From NCBI GenBank assembly GCA_964647695.1, contig CAZYIS010000004.1, positions 10,915 through 74,914 of the forward strand: a stretch of 64,000 nt of DNA. Direction: 5' to 3'. The translations under genes were made by a program, and so were the position numbers. The notes below the pieces were generated by a model. The model was not told the DNA's origin. It saw nothing but the letters and a program-made list of their open reading frames with translations, and did no database searches. Shown here in pieces: positions 40,227 through 49,052 of the stretch; position 1 is the first letter of the stretch; the number at the start of each line of letters is the position of its first letter. This stretch comes from VGKP01 sp964647695 (lineage in GTDB: Archaea; Nanobdellota; Nanobdellia; Pacearchaeales; GW2011-AR1).

Positions 40227-40580
40227 ATGGCTGATTTAGGAAAAATATTAATTGGAAGCGCAACAGGAATAGCATTAGCAGGTACACTTTACTACATGTC
40301 CAACAAAGAAATGCCTGCAGTAGAAAGAACAATTAAAGGAGTTGGATCCGCAATAATAACTGCCATTGGAGTTGGAACATATATAAGATACTCTAGAAAT
40401 CAAAGAAATAATGCTTCTCCTGGAAATAATGCTGTAGCTCCAGGAGCACAACCTCCGCAAACACCACAACCTCCAAGTAATCCTGTTTACATAAACGCAC
40501 CCCAGTTACACGTAGAAGATCATAGACAAGTTCACACTCATCACCATACCCATCATCACTACCCTCCAAATAATCCTTAA
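40227..40580 (+). CDS. Two-helix membrane protein with a Pro-rich and His-rich tail
   Basis: A 117-residue protein with two membrane helices (about 5-23 and 37-54), then a Pro/Gln/Asn-rich stretch and a tail holding eleven His residues in about 20 (HTHHHTHHHY). His-rich tails bind zinc, nickel or copper. The two helices place the tail on the cytosolic or outer side depending on topology, which I cannot fix. A TATA-like TTTAAATA is centred about 28 bases upstream. Confidence 0.6.
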   Translation: MADLGKILIGSATGIALAGTLYYMSNKEMPAVERTIKGVGSAIITAIGVGTYIRYSRNQRNNASPGNNAVAPGAQPPQTPQPPSNPVYINAPQLHVEDHRQVHTHHHTHHHYPPNNP

Positions 40581-41588
40581 TTAGAATAAAGTCTTCTGAG
40601 CCGATTGTTTCTTAACTTCATGTAACTTTGCCAGCTGATTATCTATTCTTTCCATGGAGAAATCATGTTCTCTTACCAGAATATCTTTTATCTTTTCCTC
40701 ATCCAACTTTGGAAATGCTACTTTCTCTTTACTTACATTAGGTTTCTTAAATATTTCAAATACTTCCTGCCAATTGAAATCAAGTTTTTCTTCCACTTCC
40801 TTGAATATCTGCACAGGATATTTCTTTTGCTGAACAAGAGAAAGAGCTTTCTTAGGACCTATTCCTTTTATTCCTCCGGGATTAAAATCAGTCCCTACTA
40901 AAACAGCCAAAGATATAAATTGATCACTATCCACATTTAATTGATTTAACACATTCTCATATTCAATCATTTCCGGAGCAATCATTACATATCCACTTGG
41001 AGTCTTCCTTTTTCTTGATAGGGTTAGATTTTGAATAAGTCTTGTTGCCCCCACTGCCAGTGCATCATAATCCTGAGATCCAACCGCATAGGCCTGTCCA
41101 TTCTTAACCAACTCAGCACATTGCATCTCTCCCTCTCCAGGAGCCTGCACAACAGGAATTCCCATGGCAATTAATAATTCCTTACTCTCTTCAATCATTT
41201 CTTTTGTTAATTTTGTAAACCCTCTAGCATATTTACCCATGGCTGCAACATCTTCATCATCCTTTGCCTGTTCATACTTTTCTTTAGCCATATCTTTTGC
41301 TTCTTGTCTAAGTTCATGGGTCTTGCTCTTAAGTGGATGATATTCCCCATCGAAAACATAGATTAATTTTATTCCCTCAGCCATAAGAGCAATATTTCTA
41401 TAGAATAATCCCGATAGATGGGAAGTTACTCTTTTCTTTTCATCCATCAACGGAGTTCCATCCATTTGTCTTATGCTACTAAGAAATTGATAAAGTGCAT
41501 TGAACGCATCTACAGCGATTACCTTTCCCTTTAATTCTGGAAATGTAACTTCTTTTCTTACAACTATATCTCCTATTTGTAATCCCAT
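40581..41588 (-). CDS. fen1: Flap endonuclease 1
   Basis: The structure-specific nuclease that removes RNA/DNA flaps during Okazaki maturation. The 335 residues have the N domain (ending near 105, with VFDGEYHPLK), the I domain (APGEGEMQCAELV and SQDYDALAVG with its catalytic acids), and a helix-hairpin-helix (GGIKGIGPKKAL). The protein ends SAQKTLF, a PCNA-interacting peptide. A TATA-like TTTATATTT is centred about 24 bases upstream. Confidence 0.96.
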   Translation of the reverse strand: MGLQIGDIVVRKEVTFPELKGKVIAVDAFNALYQFLSSIRQMDGTPLMDEKKRVTSHLSGLFYRNIALMAEGIKLIYVFDGEYHPLKSKTHELRQEAKDMAKEKYEQAKDDEDVAAMGKYARGFTKLTKEMIEESKELLIAMGIPVVQAPGEGEMQCAELVKNGQAYAVGSQDYDALAVGATRLIQNLTLSRKRKTPSGYVMIAPEMIEYENVLNQLNVDSDQFISLAVLVGTDFNPGGIKGIGPKKALSLVQQKKYPVQIFKEVEEKLDFNWQEVFEIFKKPNVSKEKVAFPKLDEEKIKDILVREHDFSMERIDNQLAKLHEVKKQSAQKTLF

Positions 41589-41618
41589 ATTTAGTAATAG
41601 AAATATAAAGTTAAATAG

Positions 41619-42227
41619 TTATCTAAAAGAATTAAAAAATGTATTATTTTCCAATTTATTAGGGAAAAATAATCTTAAAGAATCTCTATCTGCTGGTCTA
41701 AATCTCTTATCTTCTTCTCTTTTACCAAGATTTTCTGCATCGATATGAGGATATTCGAATCTAACAGGCTTAAAACCATAGGAAACAATATCTTCTTCTA
41801 ACATCTGAGATTTAGGTTGATAATAATGCAATGTATTCTGTGATCCAGAAGAAAATAAATTTTCCGTAGGACTCAACATTATAGTAGAAGCAATCTCTGC
41901 AGATGAATAATGACCTAAACTTAAATCAAAAGCACTCTTAAATTGATTTTTTCTTGAACCGCTTCTGAAGAAGGTTTTTCCGTCCTTTAATAATAGAACC
42001 CTATTTTTTTCCTTAGAAGATAATAACTCTCTCTTTACATTACCTGCCTGGGCACCGGAAACCGCATCATAAAGTAAAACTAATGCTCCTTGATTTCTAT
42101 CTCCAAATAAGAATAGGCCTCCGAAATTATCCAAGGGTACATATTGATTACTAAGAGGAATATTTCTAGCCTTGAATTGATCGCTAACATACTCAATCAT
42201 TCTCTCTTTAACTTCTGGTTTTACCAT
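41619..42227 (-). CDS. Soluble protein of unknown function
   Basis: The ATG at 42227 (MVKPEVKERMIEYV) is set by a TTTAAATA box centred about 25 bases upstream; a start at 42245 would sit on that box. The 202-residue product is alpha/beta with LFLFGDRNQGALVLLYDA and a His-Tyr segment (LGHYSSAEIAS) near residue 105. This layout is faintly like a nucleoside diphosphate kinase: a lone-standing His after a Gly-rich loop and an early KPE. I would not assign it on that. Confidence 0.55.
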   Translation of the reverse strand: MVKPEVKERMIEYVSDQFKARNIPLSNQYVPLDNFGGLFLFGDRNQGALVLLYDAVSGAQAGNVKRELLSSKEKNRVLLLKDGKTFFRSGSRKNQFKSAFDLSLGHYSSAEIASTIMLSPTENLFSSGSQNTLHYYQPKSQMLEEDIVSYGFKPVRFEYPHIDAENLGKREEDKRFRPADRDSLRLFFPNKLENNTFFNSFR

Positions 42228-42268
42228 AAAATACCCTATTTTCAAACATATTTAAACCTTTCTATATA

Positions 42269-42287
42269 GTTACTACTATATAGTAAC
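42269..42287. promoter_or_regulatory. Inverted repeat between divergent promoters
   Basis: GTTACTA and TAGTAAC (5-base spacer) lie midway between the two divergent TATA boxes. The overlapping CTATATAGTTAC (42262-42273) also occurs at 15161-15172 upstream of another membrane-protein gene, so one regulator may use both. Confidence 0.4.
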
Positions 42288-42317
42288 ATTTATATATCAA
42301 ATACGCATATTAATAAT

Positions 42318-42962
42318 ATGAAAAAAGCATTAATTTTAGCTCCAATTATTGCAGGAGCATTAGGTTTTGCCCATATGGGTGGACTTGAAACTGAATTAGC
42401 AAGAGCACCCTATGTTAGACAGTCATTAGAAAATATAGGTTTACGTCAAGATAGATACAGTTCTATGTCTCCCGAAGAACTAGTATCGAATGTTAAAGAT
42501 TGGAATCAAGCCGAAGATTATTTGATGAAACACTTTAGTTATAGTTTAGACGATTTAGGTTATCCTAAAAGCAGCTATGGAAATATAAATGAAATTCATT
42601 CTGCTAAAAAAGGTAATTGTTCTGTTGGTGCAACAATGGCTTCAATGCTAATAAATAGAACTGATAATTACGAAGGATATGTTTTAACATTAGATAAAAG
42701 AAAATGGTTACCGAAAATCAAAGGAGTAATGAACAATCATGAAATTTGCATTGTGAGAGATAAAAAGACTGAAAAATATGGTTCATTGGGAATAAATAAA
42801 AAAGATTGTATTGCCCCAATTTATGATTCAAAGGAAAAAGTATTAGCAAAAATAAATACTTCTTTTTTAGGAATGTTTGATATAAAAGAATCATTGGAAA
42901 CAAGAACAAGAGTTTATGGACCTGACTTTAAAGGATATAAAATAATCGGAGTTATCAAATAA
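42318..42962 (+). CDS. Secreted transglutaminase-like cysteine protein
   Basis: A 214-residue protein with a signal peptide (residues 1-19). The segment KKGNCSVGATMASMLINR near residue 96, followed by NNHEICIV near 140 and a later Asp region, recalls the Cys-His-Asp order of transglutaminase-like peptidases; the 'GNC' before the helix is typical. It might cleave or crosslink surface proteins or cell-wall peptides. The family call is tentative. A TATA box (TTTATATAT) is centred 25 bases upstream. Confidence 0.55.
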   Translation: MKKALILAPIIAGALGFAHMGGLETELARAPYVRQSLENIGLRQDRYSSMSPEELVSNVKDWNQAEDYLMKHFSYSLDDLGYPKSSYGNINEIHSAKKGNCSVGATMASMLINRTDNYEGYVLTLDKRKWLPKIKGVMNNHEICIVRDKKTEKYGSLGINKKDCIAPIYDSKEKVLAKINTSFLGMFDIKESLETRTRVYGPDFKGYKIIGVIK

Positions 42963-42968
42963 TCAAAC

Positions 42969-42976
42969 TTATATAA
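42969..42976 (+). promoter_or_regulatory. TATA box of polB
   Basis: TTATATAA is centred 25 bases before the polB ATG at 42997, giving a leaderless mRNA. Confidence 0.6.
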
Positions 42977-42996
42977 CCTCTGTTCTTTAAATAATT

Positions 42997-45330
42997 ATGA
43001 AAGGATTCATTGTAGATGCAGATTATGAGAATATTGAAGGTAAAACTATAATTCAATTATTCGGAAGACTGGAAAATGGCCAATCCTTCGTTTCTCTGCA
43101 TAATCTTGTTCCCTATTTGTTCATAACCAAAGCCGATGAAAAGAAAGCAAAAAAACTTTTAACAAAATATGAAGTTGAACCTACTAATCTAACAAATTTT
43201 AAAGGTGAGAAAGTAATAAAAATATCTGCCGAAAATCAAACCGAACTTAATAAGCTACCCTCATTATTACACGATGAAGAAATAGACACCTATGAAGCCG
43301 ATATCAAACCAGTTCAGAGATTTTTGATGGATAATAACATTCTCTCGGCTCTGGAGATAGAAGGAGATTACTCTTCATCCGAATTGATAGATAGAGTATA
43401 CAAAAACGCTTCAATAAAATCAACCGAATTCAATCCTAAACTGAAAACCGTTTCCATCGACATTGAAACCGATAAAACTGCCGATAAATTATACTGTATA
43501 GGAGTTTATTCTGAAAATTATCAAAAAAACTTTATAGTTTCGAAAGAAAAACTGAAAAATGCAGTTTCCTGCAAAGATGAATCTGATTGTTTAGAAAAAT
43601 TCAAAGCCGAATTGCTAAAACTAGATCCAGATATTATAACTGGATGGAACATGATTGACTTTGATCTTAATTTTCTAAAAAATGCTTTCAAAAAACATAA
43701 AATTCAATTCAATATTGGAAGAACCAATGCCGAAGCATCCGTTAGAATAGAAGGTAATTTCTTTAGATCATCCAGTGCCAATGTTCCAGGGCGCCAGGTG
43801 CTAGATGCGCTTAATATGATCCGTGATCCTTTCATAAAAGAAGCCCCTTCGATTAAAAAAGCAGAATTTGAATCCTATACCCTGGAAGATGTTGCCCAGG
43901 CAATACTCAAAACAGGAAAACTATTGAAAGGAAAAGGAAGACACAACGAAATATCTGAATTATTTGAAAATGATCAACAAAAACTAGTGGATTACAATCT
44001 GGTAGACTGCCAATTGGCCTATGATATACTAAAAGAAACAAAGATGGTTGAACTGGCCATAGAAAGATCCCAACTAACGGGAATCCAACTGGATAAAATA
44101 ACTGCATCCATCATCGCCTTCGATTCATTATATATAAGAGAAGCAAGAAAAAAGAATCTTGTATCTCCCACAACTCATTTTACAAATAAAGAAAACAAAG
44201 TCATCGGAGGCTATGTCAAACTTCCCGAAGCAGGCATATTCAATAATGTAATTGTTCTTGACTTCAAATCACTTTATCCTTCAATTTTAACAACTTTCAA
44301 CATAGATCCATCTTCATTCCTAGAAAAAGCAGAAAAAGGAGCAATAAAATCACCCAATGGTGCCTACTTTAGAAACCAGGACGGAATTCTTCCAGAAATA
44401 ATTAAAAAATTACATTTTGCCCGAGAGAAAGCAAAATCTGAGAAGAGAGAATTATCCAACTATGCCATTAAAATTATCATGAACAGCTTCTGGGGAGTTT
44501 TAGCCTCACCTAATTGTAGATATTTCAATTACGACATGGCTTCTTCAATTACCAACTTTGCTCGTTTCATTATTCAAAACACTGCCGAACAAATTGAATC
44601 CAAGTTCAAGAAGAAGGTAATCTATCAAGATACGGATAGCTGTTTCATCGCCACCAATGAAAAAGCAGAAAAAGCAAACATTCTTGGAAAAGAAATTCAA
44701 GATTATATTAATAATTATTATAAGAAATATGTTAAAGATAATTTCAATAGAGAATCCTACCTAGAACTTCAATTTGAAAAACAATATCTTTCCATGATGT
44801 TCCCCAGCACCAGAATGAAAAAAGATGAAGAATCCAAAGCTGCAAAGAAGAGATATGCAGGTCTAAAAATAATTAATGGAAAAGAAGAACTTGAAATAGT
44901 GGGCCTTGAAGCCATAAGAGGAGACTGGACTGAAGCAGCTCAAGATTTCCAAAGAGAATTACTAATGAAAACATTCCACAATGAGCCCATAGATAAATTC
45001 ATCAAAGAATATATTAAAAAAATAAATGAAGGAAAACTAGATTCTCTTTTGGTCTATAAAAAATCCATAAGAAAAGACCTTTCCGAATACACCAAAACCA
45101 CCCCTCCCCACGTAAAAGCCGCAAGAAAACTAGATGTTCTTGAAGGAAATATCATAAAATATTACATTACCACTGATGGCCCAGAACCCATCCAAAAACT
45201 CAAACACAAACTAGATTATGAACATTATATAGAAAAACAAATTCTCCCAATAGCAAACCAAGTTCTAGCTCTTCTAGGTAAAACCTTTGATGACATTGTT
45301 AAAGGCAGTAAACAGAAAAAGTTATTCTAA
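42997..45330 (+). CDS. polB: Family B DNA polymerase
   Basis: A replicative polymerase of 777 residues with no intein. The exonuclease motifs are intact: ExoI DIE at 155-157, ExoII GWNMIDFDLNFL near 217 and ExoIII YNLVDCQLAYDIL near 340. The polymerase motifs are DFKSLYPS near 421, KIIMNSFWGV near 490 and YQDTDS near 543. The C-terminus ends KGSKQKKLF, a PCNA-binding-like tail. FEN1, RFC and an SSB occur in the same window, but polB is a single-gene unit with its own TATA box. Confidence 0.97.
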   Translation: MKGFIVDADYENIEGKTIIQLFGRLENGQSFVSLHNLVPYLFITKADEKKAKKLLTKYEVEPTNLTNFKGEKVIKISAENQTELNKLPSLLHDEEIDTYEADIKPVQRFLMDNNILSALEIEGDYSSSELIDRVYKNASIKSTEFNPKLKTVSIDIETDKTADKLYCIGVYSENYQKNFIVSKEKLKNAVSCKDESDCLEKFKAELLKLDPDIITGWNMIDFDLNFLKNAFKKHKIQFNIGRTNAEASVRIEGNFFRSSSANVPGRQVLDALNMIRDPFIKEAPSIKKAEFESYTLEDVAQAILKTGKLLKGKGRHNEISELFENDQQKLVDYNLVDCQLAYDILKETKMVELAIERSQLTGIQLDKITASIIAFDSLYIREARKKNLVSPTTHFTNKENKVIGGYVKLPEAGIFNNVIVLDFKSLYPSILTTFNIDPSSFLEKAEKGAIKSPNGAYFRNQDGILPEIIKKLHFAREKAKSEKRELSNYAIKIIMNSFWGVLASPNCRYFNYDMASSITNFARFIIQNTAEQIESKFKKKVIYQDTDSCFIATNEKAEKANILGKEIQDYINNYYKKYVKDNFNRESYLELQFEKQYLSMMFPSTRMKKDEESKAAKKRYAGLKIINGKEELEIVGLEAIRGDWTEAAQDFQRELLMKTFHNEPIDKFIKEYIKKINEGKLDSLLVYKKSIRKDLSEYTKTTPPHVKAARKLDVLEGNIIKYYITTDGPEPIQKLKHKLDYEHYIEKQILPIANQVLALLGKTFDDIVKGSKQKKLF

Positions 45331-45780
45331 AGGATTAGTTTTAGAAAAAAAAGTCAATGCCTTAGTAAAATCAGGTGAAATAAGATTATAATCGAAATCA
45401 AAATTATATGCTTGAGCTATTTCAAATGCGCCCGCTTCAAATCTCGTTTGTAAATCTTCAAATTCATAAAGTAGTCTCATTGTTGATTCTTCCTCAGGAT
45501 CAAGATAAGTAATATCTGAACTAGATACATTGACAAAATTACCGCCTAATTCAATAATCTCTTCTAATTTTCCGGATGCAAAAAAATCAGCCGTTTGATT
45601 TTCTCTAGCGATTAAATCTTCTTCATCAACCAGCCTAGGATATTCGAAAACTTCCTCATGAGGATTACCAAAAAAATCAGCAGACCTAATCAACTCAGGA
45701 TCAGGATCAGTTTCATAATTTATAGAAGGTCTTAGGCTTCCAGTTATTTTCAATCCTAATTCGAGGGTTTGTTCTACCAT
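45322..45780 (-). CDS. Acidic protein of unknown function
   Basis: A 152-residue, strongly acidic soluble protein (many Glu/Asp, few Lys). It is probably helical in its second half (ESTMRLLYEFEDLQTRFEAG). No Cys and no family motif. Its 3' end overlaps polB by 9 bases from the opposite strand. It may interact with basic proteins or nucleic-acid enzymes, but nothing shows this. Confidence 0.55.
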   Translation of the reverse strand: MVEQTLELGLKITGSLRPSINYETDPDPELIRSADFFGNPHEEVFEYPRLVDEEDLIARENQTADFFASGKLEEIIELGGNFVNVSSSDITYLDPEEESTMRLLYEFEDLQTRFEAGAFEIAQAYNFDFDYNLISPDFTKALTFFSKTNPLE

Positions 45781-45846
45781 TTTATTGTACTATCACCTCA
45801 AAATTTAATTCCCAACCCTATTTTTAAAGATTTATATGTTATAAAA

Positions 45847-46182
45847 TTAATTCAATACATTCAAACGAGCCATATAATTTGAACGTAATGCTGCTATTCT
45901 CTTCAATCCAGGCAAAGGATGTTTTAGTTCAGTTATATGATCGCTAATTTCTTTTAAATCGACTCTTATATTATAATGCTCTTCCAATTGCTGTCTTGCA
46001 TTTGGAGTCTTTCTAAAATAATCGACTGAAGCAGCTACAACATCCAAATGATGATCTACATGTTCCCTATTATTATCACTCAATACCACATCAGCAGCAC
46101 CTACAAATGAGGTCAAACTACGGCTATAGAAATGTCTAGCAGTTTTCAATAATATCGGATTAACTACTTTTTTATTAGTCAT
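45847..46182 (-). CDS. 111-residue helical protein, function unknown
   Basis: A soluble, His- and Arg-rich, all-helical protein. Three helices around residues 7-30, 36-62 and 75-105 are likely, with NNREHVDHHLDVVAASVDY in the second. The His pattern is not a clear metal site. No family is recognised. It follows the zinc protein at 46238 on the same strand, 55 bases downstream. Confidence 0.5.
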   Translation of the reverse strand: MTNKKVVNPILLKTARHFYSRSLTSFVGAADVVLSDNNREHVDHHLDVVAASVDYFRKTPNARQQLEEHYNIRVDLKEISDHITELKHPLPGLKRIAALRSNYMARLNVLN

Positions 46183-46237
46183 GGAAATTTATTATAGAAA
46201 TTCTATTTAAAAACATATCTATTGAATTAATTTAGAA

Positions 46238-46543
46238 TTATGCTGTCCTTGGAAATTTCTGAAAATAATCAAATACCCAACTAAATGATGGTGCTATTCT
46301 ATAGGCTGGATTTTGTTCTCCTTTTAGTGCTCTTATTTCCTCTTCAGAAGGTTCATGGATTAAAGGCAATTCACTGAACACTTCACTCCTATAGCCACAA
46401 GGACACTGTTTTAGCACCAATCCCTTACTTCCTTCTTCCTCCATATCCCAATCTTGAGTAACTTCAACCAATTTAGAATCCTTTCCTCTACCCAAACAAT
46501 CAGGGCAACTCTCTTCTAATAATGTACCGTTTAGTGTTGGCAT
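46238..46543 (-). CDS. Small zinc-ribbon-like protein
   Basis: A 101-residue protein with CPDCLGRG near residue 14 and CPCGYRSE near 48. The two Cys pairs are set about 35 residues apart and each is followed by Gly, as in zinc ribbons. The rest is charged with an aromatic C-terminus. It may bind RNA, DNA or a protein. No family name can be given. Confidence 0.55.
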   Translation of the reverse strand: MPTLNGTLLEESCPDCLGRGKDSKLVEVTQDWDMEEEGSKGLVLKQCPCGYRSEVFSELPLIHEPSEEEIRALKGEQNPAYRIAPSFSWVFDYFQKFPRTA

Positions 46544-46605
46544 GTTTTTTTATCTCCTAATTATACTAATTCTGGTTTCTACTTAAGTTTTGGCCCTATG
46601 GAATA

Positions 46606-46627
46606 TATATCTCCCTATTGAGATATA
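46606..46627 (-). terminator. Hairpin between the GH17 gene and the zinc-ribbon gene
   Basis: TATATCTC pairs perfectly with GAGATATA around a 6-base loop, 14 bases beyond the GH17 stop codon. No T-run follows directly, so it may stabilise the mRNA end or act as an operator for the next gene. Confidence 0.35.
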
Positions 46628-46640
46628 GTCCACTATTGAA

Positions 46641-47786
46641 TTAGAAATTTTGCGTAGCTCTGAAGAATTTTTTTGGAGAAGTTTGATTATTCAAAGTAAG
46701 AGATGTTTGATTTGTTCCTGCAGTTCCAGAAAAGTTAGTAACGCTCTGCCATGAACTTAAATTTGTAGATGAATAAATTGAATAAGGATTCCCATCAAAA
46801 GTATTTAAATTCAATTGCACATTATTTCCAGATCTAGTTATTTTATTAATTTTAAAATCTTTTTTTATATATTCAGATAGAGCTAATTTCTTATTTCTAT
46901 TCTTATCGAATAATCCCCAATAGGCTCCGACTCCTCCTTCACCCTTCCAAGACTCATCAAAAGCTTCAAAGAAAAAATAATCAATTCCATTTTGTCTTGC
47001 TCTGGTTTCAAATTCATCCAAAAATCTTTTTTGATTTGCAATGCTAGGAACTGCAGCATAGTTTGCAGGACCTTGGGAAGGCCAACCCGTTTCTCCTATC
47101 ACCACTTGCTTTGAAGGATACTTTGCTTTAATCTGATTATATCTATCAATGACATGGGTTACTGCATTGTCAATGGATAAATTAGGAGTCCAATAAGGAC
47201 TTTCCCAATAGGGATGTACACCCATTAGAATATAATCCACTACAGATACCAATGAAGCAGAAGAATCATAATTCCATATGTGCCAAGGTTCAAATGTGCT
47301 TACCGGGAGCGATGTTTTTGCTTTGAGCTGATTAATATAACCTATAAGCGCAGATTGGGTTTGATCTCCTCTGAGCAAAGTTTCATTTCCCACAATAAAT
47401 CCTTTGGTTCTAGCATAGTTTTGATTTGCGACGCTAATTAATCCATTTACCTGAGAAGTGTTTGCCGTTGCATCCGTACTTATCCATGCACAAGGATAAA
47501 CATTCATACCTTCTTCATTACAAATTCTAGGAATCAGAGAAAGATTATTTTCAGTTCCATAGGTTCTTAACTTTCCAGTATAATTCTTAAGCAGTTGTAT
47601 ATCCGATCTCATTTGTGCCTCAGTTGGATAACTATTTCCCGGACTTTGTCCGTCTCTAAAAGGACCATAGCACATGCCCCTCAAAGGCTCAAATTCTCCT
47701 CCAGACAATGCAAAAGCTTCAGGAACAAATATACTAGCAGCACTTCCAGCAATTACTTTCTTTAAAAAATTTCTTCTACTTTCCAT
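46641..47786 (-). CDS. Tat-exported GH17 beta-1,3-glucanase-like enzyme
   Basis: A 381-residue secreted glycoside hydrolase. The start SRRNFLKK plus a hydrophobic stretch and AFA is a twin-arginine signal (cleavage near residue 27). The GH17 fold shows RGMCYGPFRDGQ, the acid/base VGNE (Glu135), LMGVHPYW and the nucleophile IGETGWPS (Glu232). The last 70 residues (from RSGNNVQLNLN) form a small beta domain of a type frequent in secreted bacterial proteins. It probably degrades or remodels beta-glucans. The bacterial-style signal and tail suggest horizontal transfer. Confidence 0.85.
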   Translation of the reverse strand: MESRRNFLKKVIAGSAASIFVPEAFALSGGEFEPLRGMCYGPFRDGQSPGNSYPTEAQMRSDIQLLKNYTGKLRTYGTENNLSLIPRICNEEGMNVYPCAWISTDATANTSQVNGLISVANQNYARTKGFIVGNETLLRGDQTQSALIGYINQLKAKTSLPVSTFEPWHIWNYDSSASLVSVVDYILMGVHPYWESPYWTPNLSIDNAVTHVIDRYNQIKAKYPSKQVVIGETGWPSQGPANYAAVPSIANQKRFLDEFETRARQNGIDYFFFEAFDESWKGEGGVGAYWGLFDKNRNKKLALSEYIKKDFKINKITRSGNNVQLNLNTFDGNPYSIYSSTNLSSWQSVTNFSGTAGTNQTSLTLNNQTSPKKFFRATQNF

Positions 47787-47911
47787 GCTAACTAAAATAA
47801 AAATAAGATTAAGAAAGATGCCAATATATTAAATATACGAATATATTGTTAATTCGTTTAATAGTAATTAAGAGCCCTTTTGAAAATAAAATAGTGAAAT
47901 AGGCCGAGCGC

Positions 47912-47933
47912 GAGGAGCCGCTTCGCGGCCCTC
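47912..47933. repeat. GC-rich hairpin in an AT-rich spacer
   Basis: GAGG-A-GCCGC pairs with GCGGC-CCTC around a TTC loop (one bulged A). Flanking AAATAG/CTATTT pairs can lengthen it. Its base composition is far from the surroundings. It lies between the PhoU-like gene and the GH17 gene and may be a terminator or a dispersed repeat. Confidence 0.55.
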
Positions 47934-48038
47934 ATTTACTGAAGCTATTTTTTTATTGGAAATCCCAGCGCCAAAAATAAAAAAGTTAATTGAATCTTAA
48001 ATTAAATAATAAAAATATTTTTAATGAACAGAGTCCGT

Positions 48039-49037
48039 TTAGAACTCCATTTGAATTCTCAATTCAGCCAAAGCCAGAGTAAGCTTACTTATCACCATGA
48101 AATGTCTTGCCACTCCTCTGGATTCTCCATGGAACTTTTCCTTCATCTTAACGTTTCCCTTATAGACTGAGAAATCATTATCTCCAAACTTAACAGCCGC
48201 GTCTCTACTGAATTTATAATACATTTTATAGTACATATCAAAATGTTCTCTTACCATTCTAGCAATTTCCAAACTTTCCTTTACACTTTTCTTTGAAGTT
48301 GCAACGTGTTTAGCAATATACTTACATTCATCTCCGACCAATTCCAATATGAACAGAGTTGAAAACAATAGAGATTTCTTTCTATCCGGAACTAAACCGC
48401 TTACACTGTTTAATATTCTGCAACAATAATCCACCAGTCTATCCACACTAAGATCAATATTATGAATTTCTCTACACAACATTGCACCCCCGAATTCATT
48501 ATGTTCTATAACTTCAATTAATCTATCCAGCAATTCTAGAATAACCAGAAATACTCTTCTCATGGAACTTTCAAATTCTTTAGGATTAACTTCAGCCATC
48601 TGCTTAATTACACAATATCCCCTTCCAGTTTCCATTATATCTATTCCAATAAAACGATTTACCATTTCCTGCAGCATAACTATAGCAGTCTTAGGAGGAA
48701 TCTTTTCTCCCAAACTAGCATAATCAAACTGAGTAGTATAGAAGTGGAATGCTCCCTCATAATCCTTCTTGGTAGGATCAAATAATATCTTTATTTCACT
48801 AGCTCCAGATCTATAGGCCGATTGGAAATATCTCCAAAGCAAAGGAACCGTGAATCCATTAATATCTATTACACAAGCCCTATTGGCACTGTTCTGATGT
48901 CCATTAACAATCAACTGATCTTCATTCTCATTAACTTCTACTTCTTCTCCAGCCTTAAGATTAAGTTTCTTAACCCACTCGTTTGGCAGTGTGACTGTCA
49001 AAGTGTTATGCCCTTGCTTTATTATTTTTCTCTTCAT
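48039..49037 (-). CDS. AbrB-PhoU phosphate regulator-like protein
   Basis: The 332 residues start with an AbrB/SpoVT DNA-binding domain (KRKIIKQGHNTLTVTLPNEW, residues 2-45), followed by PhoU-type helical repeats with the acidic REIHNIDLSVDRLVDYC-like motif near residue 190. Archaeal PhoU proteins of this form regulate phosphate uptake genes. No pst transporter gene is in the window. Repeated TTTAGTATATT elements upstream suggest self-regulation. Confidence 0.85.
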   Translation of the reverse strand: MKRKIIKQGHNTLTVTLPNEWVKKLNLKAGEEVEVNENEDQLIVNGHQNSANRACVIDINGFTVPLLWRYFQSAYRSGASEIKILFDPTKKDYEGAFHFYTTQFDYASLGEKIPPKTAIVMLQEMVNRFIGIDIMETGRGYCVIKQMAEVNPKEFESSMRRVFLVILELLDRLIEVIEHNEFGGAMLCREIHNIDLSVDRLVDYCCRILNSVSGLVPDRKKSLLFSTLFILELVGDECKYIAKHVATSKKSVKESLEIARMVREHFDMYYKMYYKFSRDAAVKFGDNDFSVYKGNVKMKEKFHGESRGVARHFMVISKLTLALAELRIQMEF

Positions 49038-49052
49038 GTTAATACTAGGTGT

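Noticed and set aside
41619..42227. Nucleoside diphosphate kinase
   Set aside because: Only an early Lys-Pro-Glu and a lone His recall that family; the NxxHGSD active-site motif is missing.
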